From assembly GCA_036345935.2 (NCBI GenBank), contig JADWOT020000010.1, forward strand, positions 3,398,254 through 3,462,253: a stretch of DNA of 64,000 nt, written 5' to 3'. The DNA is from Taenia hydatigena. Its lineage: Eukaryota > Platyhelminthes > Cestoda > Cyclophyllidea > Taeniidae. Both the position numbers and the translations under genes were made by a program. The notes under the pieces are model-generated. The model was given only the letters and a program-made list of their open reading frames with translations. It was not told the DNA's origin and did not search any database. Of the stretch, positions 49,561-62,339 are shown piece after piece (position 1 is the stretch's first letter; every line of letters starts with the position of its first letter).

Positions 49561-50869
49561 AACATCGTTTACAACCTTCGAAATGCTGATATTGTATGAC
49601 GATCTCACTCATGGTAAATACTTTTGTTTTAGCTAGAATAGTAAACCATTTTCCTGCAATCCAATAGAGTCCTGCGGGTACGATGCATAGGCTCGCACAG
49701 ATAAGGTGTTTATGAATTTACTACAGAAGAACTCAAACAGCTTAAGAATAACAGATTATAAGGACTTTTTGAAAATGTCAATAACCCACTCATACTGATT
49801 TTATGTTAGTGGGAGTATACAGGCTTGATGCGCACGAATTGCGCTGTTTTCACGATTACGTATGCACCCACGGTGCCAATGAGAGTGTCCCCAAGGCCTG
49901 AAGCAGCAAACAGAAAACTAAAAAATCTGAAAAATTACTATGTTGCGCATACGCCAACCCTGTCCTTACTGCCAAAAAGAAGTTGAAGTAGCGTTGCTAG
50001 GACTTAATTTTTTCCTTACACATTCAGCGCCTTCAGCAACTAATGCTCTGACTTGAAGATCCAGTCAAGCTGTCACTGTTCGAGGTGGCTGTAAACAACC
50101 TTAAATAAACCATCATCAAGTAGTTTTGTTGAAGTGTGCACATTCCTCATTGCGAACCTCGGTTCTGATTCGTCCCATTTGGTTGATCGACGGATCCCCT
50201 CAACTGCCATACCCAGGTTCTTCTGTTTTGCCAACCACTTATCACAGCTGCAATAAAATTGTCTTTTACTTCGCATTTTGATTCTCGTTGTTTTTAGATT
50301 GCTAGTACATTGCTCTTCCTACAAATGCGAAGAAACATTCACAGTAAATCCTGGTGCATTGGATTTAAAGGGCCATTGCTAAGTAAATTCGACACAGGAC
50401 TGTAGGACATAAATTTTAAGGCGTTTGCCCTTTGCGTTGGCAAAATGCTTAACTCGGGTTGGATTGTTGGCGTAGGAAGAAAGTAGACTATGCTTTCAGA
50501 GTAACCCGGGTAGGTTAGACGCTTTTATCATTGGCGGCCAATAAGAAATACCGGCCTTATCTGTATAACTGGTGCCAGGTTTGGATGCTAATCACATTAT
50601 TGGGCGTGTTTAGCTTTGAATAATTAATAACTTTGCTTCCTGACCGCATTAGATAAGGCTGCCATCAACAAGGTGGAGTGTTCAACTACTTCGCATGAAT
50701 ATTTAAATTAGTAAAGATAAATTCACTCAATATCACCCATATGTCCTTCCAAACTTTCAATGGAAGATTCAAATAGCGTTTGCCAGGATTTGTGCAATTA
50801 TGGTAGACCTTTGAACCTTTAAGATGCCATTTTAGCATGCATGTGTAAAGCATTCATTAGGAATGGCGC
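49561..50869. other. Intergenic, nothing recognised
   Basis: It probably begins with the 5' flank of the decayed zinc-finger copy (to about 49620). The rest has no supported frame. Weak block II similarity may extend into 50700-50870. Confidence 0.4.
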
Positions 50870-53000
50870 AAATCGCATTCCAGCATTTAATTTTACATTC
50901 CATTATTTACAGCTTATTTGCTGCTCCAACTTCAATGGAAAGCTCACGCTGTAACACCACGTCAACATTTTCTAAACCGACACAACTGGCGTGCATATTA
51001 GCAAAGTGACTTGGATAAAACGCACAATGAATTCTAATCTTCACGATCGGTAGGCCGGTTGATTTATAAAAGATGTCATAGAATCGACCTTCATACAGCG
51101 AGACTGGTGTAAAGTTCTATGACTTTTAAAGCAAAATTCTATATTCCCTAAAACCTAGTAGCCCGCACTGTTATGGAATGAGATTTATGGGAAGCAAGGA
51201 GTGGAATGTAAAATCATCGGCACAACAATGACATAGGGCGATCTTACCACTCAGACCAGTGAGCAGGGTCAAAGCTCTTCTCGTTATTGAAATTAATGCA
51301 TTTGCTGCATAAGAGTTCCCAACAAGCGTTCATGCCAACATCACACAGCAAATTCAAGCTCTTACATATGCATCGGTAGGACAAGAAAGAGAAATTCTTC
51401 ATTGGTGCTGGTCGCGCGACATTTTGAACACATTGCATGAGGCTAAAGGATGCTTCATGCTGCAATAGTATGTGCAAACACAGTGGAAGCTGAAAAGCTG
51501 GGGTGTTGTGAGCGATCAAGAGCGTCAGGTTTAGCTCAGTTTCTTTTTGCACTTAACGATGGTACGGCCAGAAAACTGAATGCGACTTCCTGGTGAATTG
51601 TCCACAGGCATGACGAAGTCATTAACATGCTAGACTGTAGTGTCTTTTATTTGTATCCTTCTTATCGATTGCCACATTGGCCAGATGCAATATAATCGTG
51701 ACACAACTGCTCACACTAGGCCAGCCAAAGACCAAGTTTGACGTGTGAATTCGTGGTGCATTCACGAGGTGTCTGCTGGACAGCCGACTCTCACGCCATG
51801 TGCAACACACTGCACATCTCAAATCACTTGCACCAATCCGAGACTCAGGACATCTACCTTAATCTAAAAATGCACCCACTATATAGAAATGGTAAACATG
51901 TATAAAGGCGCACCGTTAGGGGACGACACTTGATAGAGATAACACTATCCTGATCGTTCTGCACAGTTCGCACACCTAACATCGCACATGAGACGTTGTC
52001 TCGGGTTGTGCACAATCCTTGGGAAGAATCATTCGCGCATAAGTTTAGTTAACCTTCCACACCACTCCATTCGCCTATATCCAACAGGCAAACGCCACGA
52101 TTTGCAGCATAATTATGAGCCGTTTCCCTAGCATCAACAAAGAGGACTTATGGCTAGCGAATATGAGCAAGAGAGAACCGATGGATCTCATGTCAAACTT
52201 CTGCACAAATATTAGCAGGCAAGTAGCAAGGCGATATCGCGACGCTGGTAGTGGTCTTATTATCATTTGGTTCTGTGTGGCATTGAACAAGGAATATGCT
52301 AGGTGAGCCGACAGTTAATCCTACAATTTAGCTTGCTTCGTTTCCTCTTTATCTCGTGTCTATTTTCTTCTACTGTGCACCCGCAAACCAGGCCTGATGG
52401 ACAACGGCTACTCGATCCCTCATTGTGATGTCCTAATTGATGGATACTGGTTCCAACAATGACTTACGATTATAGGCATTCATTTCATAGCTCTGAATAG
52501 GGGCATCTCAAATGCGCTGCTTCAGAAGAGAGATTACAGTAAAGTCAAATATCTGGGGGTCCATGCCTGTCACGTTTTCGAGAGCCAAGAGGTCGTGACT
52601 GTAATCCATCTACTTCTTTTATAGCTAAACATGTGAATCACTTAATATTATATCATTGTCAAAAAGACCATTGCTCTCAATTTGACACCTCAGTAGTCTG
52701 TTTGGTGTTCTCTCATTTCAACAAGAATTTTACTTGTGCTCTCACGCTGATGCCCAATTAGAGTAAAATGGACCGGCCGCCACCAACCACAATGGAACTT
52801 TTAGGCTCTTGGCTTTACTCAAATAAATTAGCATAATAATGTCAATTAAGCTACTCCCTACACATCGCTCTGCTCATTTGCATGCTTGCTTGATTCCACT
52901 GCCGCACCTATCTATAATCGTCCACGATTCCGCCCCCTCATCTGTCTTCGTGCACAGTTAGGCAAGATATTTTAATAGTAATTTTAAAGACGTCTTTGCA
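50870..53000 (-). repeat. Block II, copy c (reversed)
   Basis: It is the reverse complement of 23600-26030, with matching order of anchors: GCGTTTTATCC (reversed near 51020), the AAGAGCTTTGACCCTGCTCAC stretch (reversed near 51270), TGCAGACACG-type region (near 51770), the 160-nt exon (52143-52302) and the CACATCGCTCTG end (about 52860). The minus-strand frame 51244-51552 (102 codons) ends KSFDPAHWSEW directly at a TAA that overlaps a GTAAG donor. Copy b keeps KSFDPAHCSQW there but has stops upstream. Confidence 0.8.
52143..52302 (+). CDS. Conserved 160-nt exon in block II (copy c)
   Basis: It has the same length and the same borders (AAAG|AGGAC and AG|GTGAGCC) as 24513-24672. The peptide includes NMSKREPMDLMSNFC, NISRQVARRYRDAG and LIIIWFCVALNKE. 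Most differences from copy b are conservative. An ATG at 52115 upstream gives a continuous frame into it, but copy b lacks that ATG, so the acceptor is preferred. Partner exons are not settled and I do not recognise the product. Confidence 0.4.
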
Positions 53001-54109
53001 TCAAACCATCAACACAAAATCGGTCAGCATCATAAGCAGAACCTAACATAACATAAACATAAACCATCATATAATGATAGCATGATTATGGCATAATTAG
53101 GACTTTTAGGTCGCAAGCAATGCGCTAACTAACAACAAAAAATACCTCTGATCAGAATCTGGGAAGAAGCCAAAATTTACAAGTATGACCTTGATCTTGA
53201 AATTGGTTCTCATTTTTCAAGCATTGACTGAGTCCATGCGTTCTGTCACAGGTTTGTTCGAATTGCAATGAGAAATGCCATTAATGGTGAATCGACATTG
53301 GTAGGTAGTCTCTTCCCACACCATTGTGCAATCCATTGGGAGTGGCGTGGCCTTGCATCCAATAGAGAAAGGCAGTATGCAGTGAGTGGCCATTAAAGCA
53401 ACGACGCAGACGCTCAAAGTCATTTGAGAGGTATATTGCTAGCAGTGCCGATATGCCCAACACATTTCTTTACGTTGCTAAGTGCATCAAATTTGGCAGC
53501 ATATTTGGTTGATTTCGAATCTGGGTTTTCCATCACTTTCACTCACTGCTTTGATTTTGGCTTAAATCCAAAGCGTTTTTGAACTTCAGATGAAGTAGAC
53601 GCTATTTTCTGTGTAGAGAATGTACTGATTGAGCAAGTCTTGAAGGCGCAGGCAAAGCCTGATAAGTAGCACTGAGTTGCTCGATGGTCGCTTTTAAAGC
53701 TTCGTAGATTGCACTGTCGACGCTGAACATGAAGGTCTCTAAGTCAGCATCTATATTTTGGCGCACCTGTGCTGACGGTAGTCAGCGATGCAGACGTCAC
53801 TGCCAGTTGTAACAGAATGGATTTCGACATGATTTTAAAGGTGGAGTGCTCCACTTGTGATCGACCTCCTTTAATTTTACATTTTCTTATTCCGTATTCA
53901 TTTATTGCAGTTTGTGGGTCGATAAATATTGCAAAGGGACCTGGTTATATGAAGCGGAAAAGGACGCGAACATGAAGGCACTTAGTGCAATAGATGAGGC
54001 ATTGCACCATCTCATTGAAGTGGCACAGAATGCAGAAGTATTGCCATTTCTAATATGGCGGATGCGCAGGAAAAAGATTTCATACCTCTAACTTTTGTAT
54101 TTGGCGAAC
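53001..54109. other. Intergenic with one possible small secreted-peptide frame
   Basis: Mostly featureless. The minus-strand frame 53423-53217 is described separately. Confidence 0.4.
53217..53423 (-). CDS. Candidate 68-residue secreted Cys peptide
   Basis: The ATG at 53423 opens MTLSVCVVALMATHCILPFS, a hydrophobic N-terminus that could act as a signal peptide with cleavage near IGCKA. A short polar part with three Cys (MDC, YQCRF, ISHC) follows. No other copy, intron or promoter supports it, and a second minus-strand frame (53463-53281) overlaps it. It is listed because the hydrophobic start followed by a Cys-containing polar tail is suggestive; the chance of a random frame is high. Confidence 0.2.
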   Translation of the reverse strand: MTLSVCVVALMATHCILPFSIGCKATPLPMDCTMVWEETTYQCRFTINGISHCNSNKPVTERMDSVNA

Positions 54110-54735
54110 TGCTCATATCGTTACTCCTTAAAATCTGCCTCTTCTACAATCCGTTATATTAAGAGCTGGTAAATTAACAAATTTTGCTAATCTATTAGGA
54201 AATTTGTAGAAAATCCTAAGGCCATGGCTTTTCACCAGCACTCATTGCCGTCCTTTACTGACCAACTTAGTAGCGGTGCTGAAATTTTACATAGGATACT
54301 TGGTGTGTAAATCTCTGTAAAGCTGCACTGAATCCACTGCAGTCACAAAAGGTGATAGCCATGCAACACAACAGGGGCATAGATAAGTTAGGAATCAACT
54401 TTGGTGAGGCCAAAAGCCAAATAATCCGATGACATCCACGCAAAAGCAAAGAGATGGCATCCGAAACTCGTGCTAGAGTACCAGAAGCCTGAAAAATTAT
54501 TTTAATTAAAGAGCCTGAGCAGATCGGAATGCTTAAGATGCAATAGACTACTTACGCTTAGGCAAATATGCCACTTTGCGAAATTGGTGCAGATTTAGAA
54601 AAGATGAAAATCCATCAACAGTCTGCTGGAGAGCGCTAAAGTGTGAGGCGCATTGATTTTTATCAATTTTAAAGAAATAAGTGTTTAGGAAGCCACACTA
54701 GCAGGTGTTACTATAGTTGTTAAGAGCAGTGGCAC
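54110..54735 (+). repeat. Block III, right copy
   Basis: It is the reverse complement of 17655-18260. ATG at 54224 gives MAFHQHSLPSFTDQLSSGAE and, because of 20 nt absent from the left copy (GAAATTTTACATAGGATACT), continues as ILHRILGV before a stop. A GTGTGT directly after ILG and a downstream AAAAG|GTGATAGCC could form a roughly 49-bp intron leading to AMQHNRGIDKLGINFG and a GTGAGG donor. Either copy may be the broken one. Confidence 0.75.
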
Positions 54736-55639
54736 CATCTTTAATCCATAACACATTAGCAGTCATTTAATGTAACAGTATACTCGAGCAGAATCTGAGC
54801 CTCACGTACACTTTTCCCTCATCTTTTGTTAGTCGCAAAGGTTTAGTATTAAAGCAAATTTTGTAGGCAATTTTGCTAGCATTTAACAAACTGCCTTGCT
54901 TCACCATTCACTTCTCTAGTTCAAGTCGAAGTTCGTGGCAGCAGGGCAATGAAAAATGGCGACCACATGCAGTCATAAATAAGTCACAGCTGATTGGATT
55001 GGTAGATGCGTGGCTAAGATTTCAATGCGTTGCTCCTAGACTGCGTTCCTTTGCTGACTTACTCACGCCTGTCGATCGCTGGATCGATTAGTGCGTGCGC
55101 TGTGCCCTCGTTGCACAACGGCTACCCAGATAAGCAGGCGGTCAATCGACATGACTCAGTAACCAGGGCGAAAACTCCTGCATGGATGTCAAGTGGGATG
55201 AATAAATGGGGTCATAAGTGATAAACTACCATTATTAATTAAAATTTGAACTTTACTTTGATTCCCAGTTTTATTAAAATTATTCCCACCCTACTGTGCA
55301 ATCCCGTTACATTGCGCTGCATCCCACGTTCCTTGCCTGTCTGAATATGAGAGCATTGAAAGTACAAACAGAAGAGAAGGTATCGGCACTGTGGAATCTT
55401 GAACCTCGCGATGTCTTCAGTTCGCTGATAGGATCATCATTGCTGTAAGAGAGTCGCATTGGTTACTTCCTATTCCCAGGTTATTTTCTCCGATACAGTT
55501 AAGGCATGTTCAAAAATACATTTAGGGTCTATCGTTGGGCTGGACACCTTGGGCATGTTAAGTAAATTTGCTTAAATAATTTAATTCTTTCTAACGGGTA
55601 GTATTTTAACTTGTTAGCAGCAAGGCTGATTTGTCACCA

Positions 55640-56475
55640 AAGCACTCCACAGGATGACTGTTGCAATACTGATATTTTTTAAATGTGTGCTGTAGTCCAG
55701 AGGTGGGGGAAAAATTTGAACCTGGTAGCGGAGTGGCGTGGTGATTTCCGGAAGCGTGACTCATCCCCGTCCCAAACTCTCTTACCAGGCCGCGCTGTAC
55801 TCTCTCTCCCATAGTAAATATGTCGATCAGAAGGAAGAGGAGGAACCCTCTACACTAGCGGCAGCGTTGGCAGACATTCCCCATTTCGAGGAAGGAATAC
55901 AATTTCGGAGAGCGAATGAAAACCGTGAGGTTCAACATCCACTTGTACCCTCAGTGGCAGAAAACTACGCTGATCCTGCATGCTCTCCTGCAAGAGCTTT
56001 TCTCCACAGCGATTGATGCCGGAGTCTCACCTGACTCCAATCCTGATCGGTGCTGCAAGATACCGGCTCAACTCGTTATCGACCACTGAGAGGAGTCGCT
56101 AGCTAGAGAGTTCTTCCTCCGCGATCAAAAACCAGGCGAAACGACGAGGAATACGCGGAAGTCATGCAAACCCTCATCGAACGGACCTTCAGAGCCTGCC
56201 CATCTAGCAAATTGAGAAGGTGGGTGGCTGTTCAATTCAAAGCCGAAGTCCGACCTCCGTCCATCACAGCAAAGCTTCAGGCCATGGAGACCAACGATAC
56301 ATTGACGGACATTGCACGATGGATGCTCTCGTCGACACTTTCATAAAGACGCCAATGGCTTCAAAAGGCCGCCTTAGTGGCGGTGTATCACGCCAATTCA
56401 CGGTTATACCGTTTCAAAAGCCAACGGGCACGGAAATTAGGAGTGTACGCAATGGGGTGGAGTTGAAGGGTTAAT
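55640..56475 (+). other. GC-richer patch with broken open frames, origin unknown
   Basis: Frames at 55738-56016 (92 codons), 56164-56346 (60 codons, containing KLRRWVAVQFKAEVRPPSI) and 56220-56474 (84 codons) lie close together in sequence that is richer in G and C than its neighbours. The peptide composition is soluble and charged. A degenerate retroelement gag or a processed gene fragment are possibilities, but I see no zinc knuckle, protease or polymerase motif and no terminal repeats. Confidence 0.25.
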
Positions 56476-59400
56476 AAGATGAATAAGCACATAAAATTTG
56501 GTAAGATTTCTTTTCATTTATATGCACTTAATCAAAATCTCAATTCGACTTGTAGTTTTCAAGACAAATTTATGGCAGGACGCACATGTTTTAAAATAAG
56601 AATGTCTTCTAGTTATTTGCATATCAATTCCAAGGTGATTTGTGGAAGCTGCTTTTCACTTCGTTGGTAAACAGTATCCCTTTCTGCACAGAAGCATCAT
56701 GATATTTGTAAAAAATGTTCACGTTTGTTTCAAAGACTTATCTTACGTACTAAGGACAACTTAGTGGAAACGTCATTGTTGGATCCGAATCCCACGAGAA
56801 TGTTCCAATTCTAGCAAGAGAACGATTTACTATGAATTAGTGATTTGGCAATGGATTTTAAACCAAACTATCTCACATAGCATTAATTTGTGCAAAACTC
56901 AGGCGGAAAAATGACTTGTTTTTTGTTTATTATCATATTTCTCATGCATAAATTAACAGTAGACGTTTGCTGAACAATTTGACTTTGCTCTGCGAACCCA
57001 AAAGTCAAATAATTAATGTAAAGTAAATTCCTTTACATGAACTACATCATCAGTGTTGTAGTTAGAAGCCCACAGGTAAGGCAATAAGAGAATTTAAATC
57101 ACGAATGAGCTGCTCAAATCGTTTCACCACCATAGAAAAGATCCGAATGAAGTAGAGACTTAACTTGTGGTTTGTACTACTAATTCGTGCATAGGACGAT
57201 GGACATGTAAAACCGTCATGCCAGCCTAAATGCACGGCGTTCTGTGTTTTCCTTGTTTTGATCTGAAATTGACCTTACCAAGATCCTGATTGATGGCTTG
57301 CTATAGTGCCAATGCAGGCAAGTCTCCTGCTAAACCACAAAATTTTGTCCCGCGATTGTACGAGGAGCCTGTTATGAATTACATGTTGGGCTACTTTCGC
57401 TCCCGTGAAGTACAGTTAAATTGCAAAACGTTATATATAAAGGAGTGACCGAAACGCACCACGAATAATTTCAATATAGAAACAAAGATAATACAAGTGG
57501 GCAACTGTGGTCCAATTTGTAGTTCTATTCGGAGTTTTAGCGTCATGCTCATGTGTTTCTATCAACTCTATTGGCTATGACATCTGCCGCGCTATAAGGT
57601 TCAACTTGGATCTAGCCGAGGGATCAGGGGCCTCTGTTGGCAAAGAAAGCTGAAGTAGCACAAATTTACTTGACTGCGGCCCAGTTTATTTGCATGGCCT
57701 CGAAACCGACTAAAATTAATGAGCAGCAGCCTCGATTAGTCGGATTTTATTAGCTTCGTGTTTAAAGCACAAGGCGCTTCTGAGGATGAGGTATGAGAGA
57801 TAAATGAGGTGGCCCTGTCTACCATCTTCTTTCCTTTTTAATCCACGATTGCCATAACCTAACATAGGTGAGTATTTTGGTCTGCTCTGATCCGGGCCAA
57901 TCCAGTTCGATCAAGTCAAGCCTAAACTCTTGTACCACACCACAGTGCTTCCGCAGTGGAACATATATATTAGGCAAGTTGCCATATATCAGGAGTGTTT
58001 AAGGCTAATACTCATTTGTTGATTATAAATGCAGATTTGAGGCGTAAAGATTAAGTGCGGCACAGCAAACTTAATGCAGGACTCAATGATTCACCCCTAA
58101 ATATTACCATTGAGTTAACAAAGGTGCGTTTCTGATGCCTACCATTGGTCAAATGACTGGAACGATTGGTGTCCTATATCACGAATGGCGATAATAATAA
58201 TTGCTGCCCTTTAGTAGATGCAAGGTTGTACGTATTTTATGCTAAAGGGGCAAGAAATGGGAGTAGATACTATAGGATGACCACGCTGTGCTGTGGTGCA
58301 GCTCGCCTTAGTCCTCTTTTCTCAGTTCTAATCCTGAACTCACTCAATTGTACATTTAACTAGACAGTTAAACAACACAAATTCATTAAACTTAATAAAA
58401 GTCCTAATGTTTTAAATTAAAGCACCTAAATAGGTCATCCACAATCCCTTTTTCATGTGATTTTCATCAGAGAGTATATGTAACGGCATTGAATTAAGGC
58501 GCAAATGAGGCAAGGAAGAAGGAAAAGAGGATGACATAAGGAAAAACGGAGGAGATAGAAGCACAGAATAGCCTTTAATTATAATCTGTTTCTCTGTTTT
58601 GGCCCTCTGACATCTCTGGAACGGCGCGGTTAGAGGTTGAATGTGAAGAGGAGGCGAAGAGAAGAGTAGTAGAGGAAGGGAATGGAAAGAAGAGCAGAGA
58701 CGAGGGGGGTAAGGCAGTAGGAGTGGGGCGCTGACGAATAACGAAATATTAAGACGTGACACGTGTGACTCGATTGAGGGCACGTGCTGCATGCTGCCTC
58801 TTAGTGCTCTCTGATGTGGGCTTTAAATAGCATACCTTGTATGTGGTTTCTTAGAAGCGGTCATCGCTTGCCTTTGTGCTTCCATAACTTAGCCAAACTT
58901 TGTGAATCATAGCGCACGCAAAGGAGGTGGAAGAGAATGAGCGGAACCACCCAAGCTAATGAGCCTTCACTTGAATGCGCTGCCAACTGTAGAGTGCTTG
59001 CCCTCGGCTTTTCATTCTTCATGCTTTTTTTAGGCAAAAGCCTATAAGGCGTTTAAAGACAGTTCAAGCATCTCGATGCATAATTGAGCAAAGAAAATGC
59101 CAAATGACTCTTAGTGATTGCTGGAGAGCTAGATAATATGCGTGCAGTGCTAATTGTCACATTACAACAGTAAGGATAATGGAGGTAATTATAATAATTT
59201 CTAATGCAAATCAAGGCATTAATTTGAAGAAACTTGATTATTTTGTTATGCGATATGGGCAAGCCTTACTTTAAATCGGAAGGCATAGACTTCTATGAGT
59301 GCATGTGCAAAGCAATATCGCCATAAAACCTGCTGTGATAGGCATCCATAAATCTCTTTAACAGGTAATGACTCAGCAGTTAAGTCCAAATACTTGTCTT

Positions 59401-59937
59401 TGAGGCGTTCTGACTGTCAAATATCGCACGTTCTGACAGCATTTTCAGATCCACTTAAAATTAACAAGCACCTGGGAAAAACGCCATCGATGTTAAAATT
59501 GGTCGCTTAGGTCGTAAAACTATTGCGAAACCATCCATGTCGCCCACATTTAGCGTTTGAAGTCGATCAGACTGTTCCTCCTTAGATATTAGGAACACAA
59601 ATAATGGACTACAGTGGTAATTAAATCAAGTTTAATACGCAAGTGGATCCAGATATTCAAAGTTTGCACAAAGAATTGCAGCTCGATGCGTTCTAGCAAC
59701 CCAGTAGACTCATCCCAGTAGCGAAGCATAAGTCAACAAACCAGAAGTTGGTTACTCGGACAACTTGATTGTTTCAACGATTATTGGTCACTTACGCAGC
59801 TTTCAGCATGGTCGGCGTAGTCCCCACACTGACCTCAGCCACAGAGATGCCACGAGTGGCGACCAAGATAGCCGGCGCCGCGCCGGATAGGCGGCCCGAC
59901 TTAATCAGGCCAAAAATACTTCTAAAAATGAGAAAAG

Positions 59938-60171
59938 GTGGCAAATAAATCTAAAAACGTAGCTGATAACGTAAATACAGTATCGCTAAGACGAGCGAAA
60001 TCCTTGGAAGGTGCTGAGACGAGAGTGACTGAGTATGGAAAAGGTGACGAATTCAAAGTAACATACTGCGCAGAAGGCGAAAACGGCCTCAATTTTTCTT
60101 CGTTTGTGAATGAATGCAGGTTGACCTACAGCTATAACAAGCAAAAATGGAGTGTGCCAACGGTCCTTTAG
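59938..60171 (+). other. Isolated 77-codon open frame
   Basis: From GTG at 59938, possibly after an AAAAG acceptor, the frame reads ANKSKNVADNVNTVSLRRAK, later EYGKGDEFKVTYCAEGENGL, ending at TAG. Composition is protein-like (no low complexity, balanced charges). There is no second copy and no family recognised. Confidence 0.2.
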
Positions 60172-60814
60172 AACGCAAACACTAAGGGTGTATTGCAATG
60201 GCAGCAACTCTAGGTGTAAAAAAGTCGTGCACTTTTAAAGTGGAACTAGATAATGCTATTCAAGGTAACGAAGGTACACAGGCTGAGCAGCTCGTACTCA
60301 ATCAAACGTACCTATTCTTTGATGAGTTAGCCCTCTTTTAGCCACATAAAAGCACGGGGTAATTGAAATCAACAGACACAAACCGTATTTTCATGAAGGC
60401 CTTATAAAGCCAAAACGAGGTGTCCCGTTATGACATCTGTGTGCAAATATTAATGTGCTGAACCGGAGCGTAATTCGGTTTAAAATAAACGACTGAGACT
60501 GAGGGAAGGCGAATCCTTTAGTTGGTTTGAAATTCCTACCCATAAAAAAATCCCAAGTCATTTTCCTAGATACGCACATCAATCTGCATATTGATGAAAA
60601 GCTATGTTGATGAGATAACTCACGAGATTGATATTGGGGTTTACATAAAGCACGCTGTGGTACCTCACACAGGCCAGCTTCGAAATGCAAAAAATGAGGC
60701 ACTCAGGCACCCAAACCACAAATGCAGATTGACATTACTGAATGGGCTAAAGCTTAGCTGTTGTAAAAAATCTTTTCTTGGTGCCAAACATATGGGAAGT
60801 TACTAGAAACTGCT

Positions 60815-61042
60815 AGTTATATTCGGTGTGAATTGTGCAGAACAGAGCTGCACAGAGAATTTGATGAGGATTTCTTCTCCTAATCACAATCCTTTGAACA
60901 TGGTTACAAATTCTAAATGGAAAGCAAATCGTAGAATGAAGGTGGAGGCCTTGATTTACAAACGGGCATCAGTGATTTAAGACGTGGTGCGTTGCACGCG
61001 ACGTGATAGCTGGTTGACCTGCAGACACGCTGTGAACGCATG
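60815..61042 (+). repeat. Block II, copy d (fragment)
   Basis: A 230-bp fragment closely follows 63475-63690 of copy e, including ACGTGGTGCGTTGCACGCGA and GATAGCTGGTTGACC. Both ends break off abruptly. Confidence 0.85.
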
Positions 61043-62339
61043 CAGTCTCTTTGGTAGTCGCAAGTTTTCATGTGGCCTGATTATCAAGCGCTAATGTGGG
61101 CCGAGTGTGTTTGCTAATACTGGATGCTTTTACAGTCAGCTATGCGTAGGACAGCGCCAGAGGAGAAAACAGGAGGTTATTGCCCTTCTACTTTGTTAAC
61201 TGGCTTATAATTGGGATCTGACTTCTTGCAAAGCCACTTATTCCCTTAGTCGCATTGTAAAAGTTTTCAGCTCAATAAGGTTAGTCTGCGATTTGCCGAT
61301 AAGGATAAGCAGCACAGACGCACTTAGAGGGGTGAATGCTTACACATCCTTCCCTTTTTGGCCAAGAAACCTGTACTCATAAGATCGTGTAAACGTCTTG
61401 GAGGATGTGTGACCAGCACCAGGAATGGGTGGTTGATACATAGGTGACAGCTGCACTAAAAATTACTTTAGCAGGTTGCACGGGGTGGAAGTGATGTATG
61501 AGGGATTTAGTCAGCAGGTCCATCGCGTGAAGAAGATTCTACAAACGGAATTGGTTTCTCCAGGAAATGTAGACGGAGTGTGAGAACGTACGTGGTGGAG
61601 CTTCTAATTGCTGCGGCGAATCCAAAACAGATTTCTGGCTCCGCGATCGAATTGAGATTGTAGTTGACGCAATAAAAGCATATAACATGACTGGCGGAAT
61701 TGCATTTACTGACGTATGTGAGGGTTGATATGCGTGGTTGACGTGTACCAAACTAACTTCATTATTAATTGATATTAAAATAATCTCATATGTTTCAAGC
61801 ATAAGGAGTGGCGATTCTATGAGTCGCCCATTTATTTGAGAAAAATTTGGGAACGTGTCAAAAACTTCTTACAAGCATTTTAAAGGTTTAATCCGTCACT
61901 CTGCATTGCACGTCCTCAATCTTTTGGCGACAGTTTGTTCAGCATATTTATAGTCATTTGGCCCGCTTTTTGTAAGATTCTACATAAAATTGTCTATGCG
62001 GATTTGTTAAAGCTAACTGATTGGAAATAGTTAGGGGAGACTACGGATGTTTTGCAAAGAGAATCTCTAGGATCACGCAATTAAGAGAAAAAGGAGCAAA
62101 AGAAAGCAAAGCCTCTATCCATAAACATGTACTTAAAGGTCATAGCACAGTGCGCAGTCATACGATAGTGTGGCAAAGTGACCATGGCATCGTTGAGTAA
62201 GGTATCGCAGGTGTGCACGAAATAAATTGAAGGAAGTTCAATTGATGATTGATGCAGAAGTGAGTTAGTACGCTGTGTACTGACGGGTCGGTATGGAACC
62301 AATGTACCGAGGTAGGAGTAGTACAAATAAAATGTTTGA
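61043..62339. other. Intergenic, nothing recognised
   Basis: No supported frame. The minus-strand frames at 61539-61802 and 62081-62326 show no motif. Confidence 0.4.

Larger units (their letters stand above)
54736..60814. other. Long region without a recognised gene
   Basis: Mostly AT-rich and unremarkable. Local exceptions are a GC-richer patch with several moderately long plus-strand frames (55640-56475), a purine-rich tract on the plus strand (about 58500-58730), a short GC-rich patch with the palindrome GGCGCCGCGCC (about 59874) and an isolated frame at 59938-60171. None matches a repeat or family I know. Confidence 0.45.

Noticed and set aside
54267..54449. Minus-strand frame of 60 codons
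   Set aside because: Antisense of the block III start exon on the plus strand.
58412..58792. 126-codon minus-strand frame rich in Ser, Leu, Pro
   Set aside because: It is the complement of a purine-rich tract, which lacks stop codons on that strand by composition.
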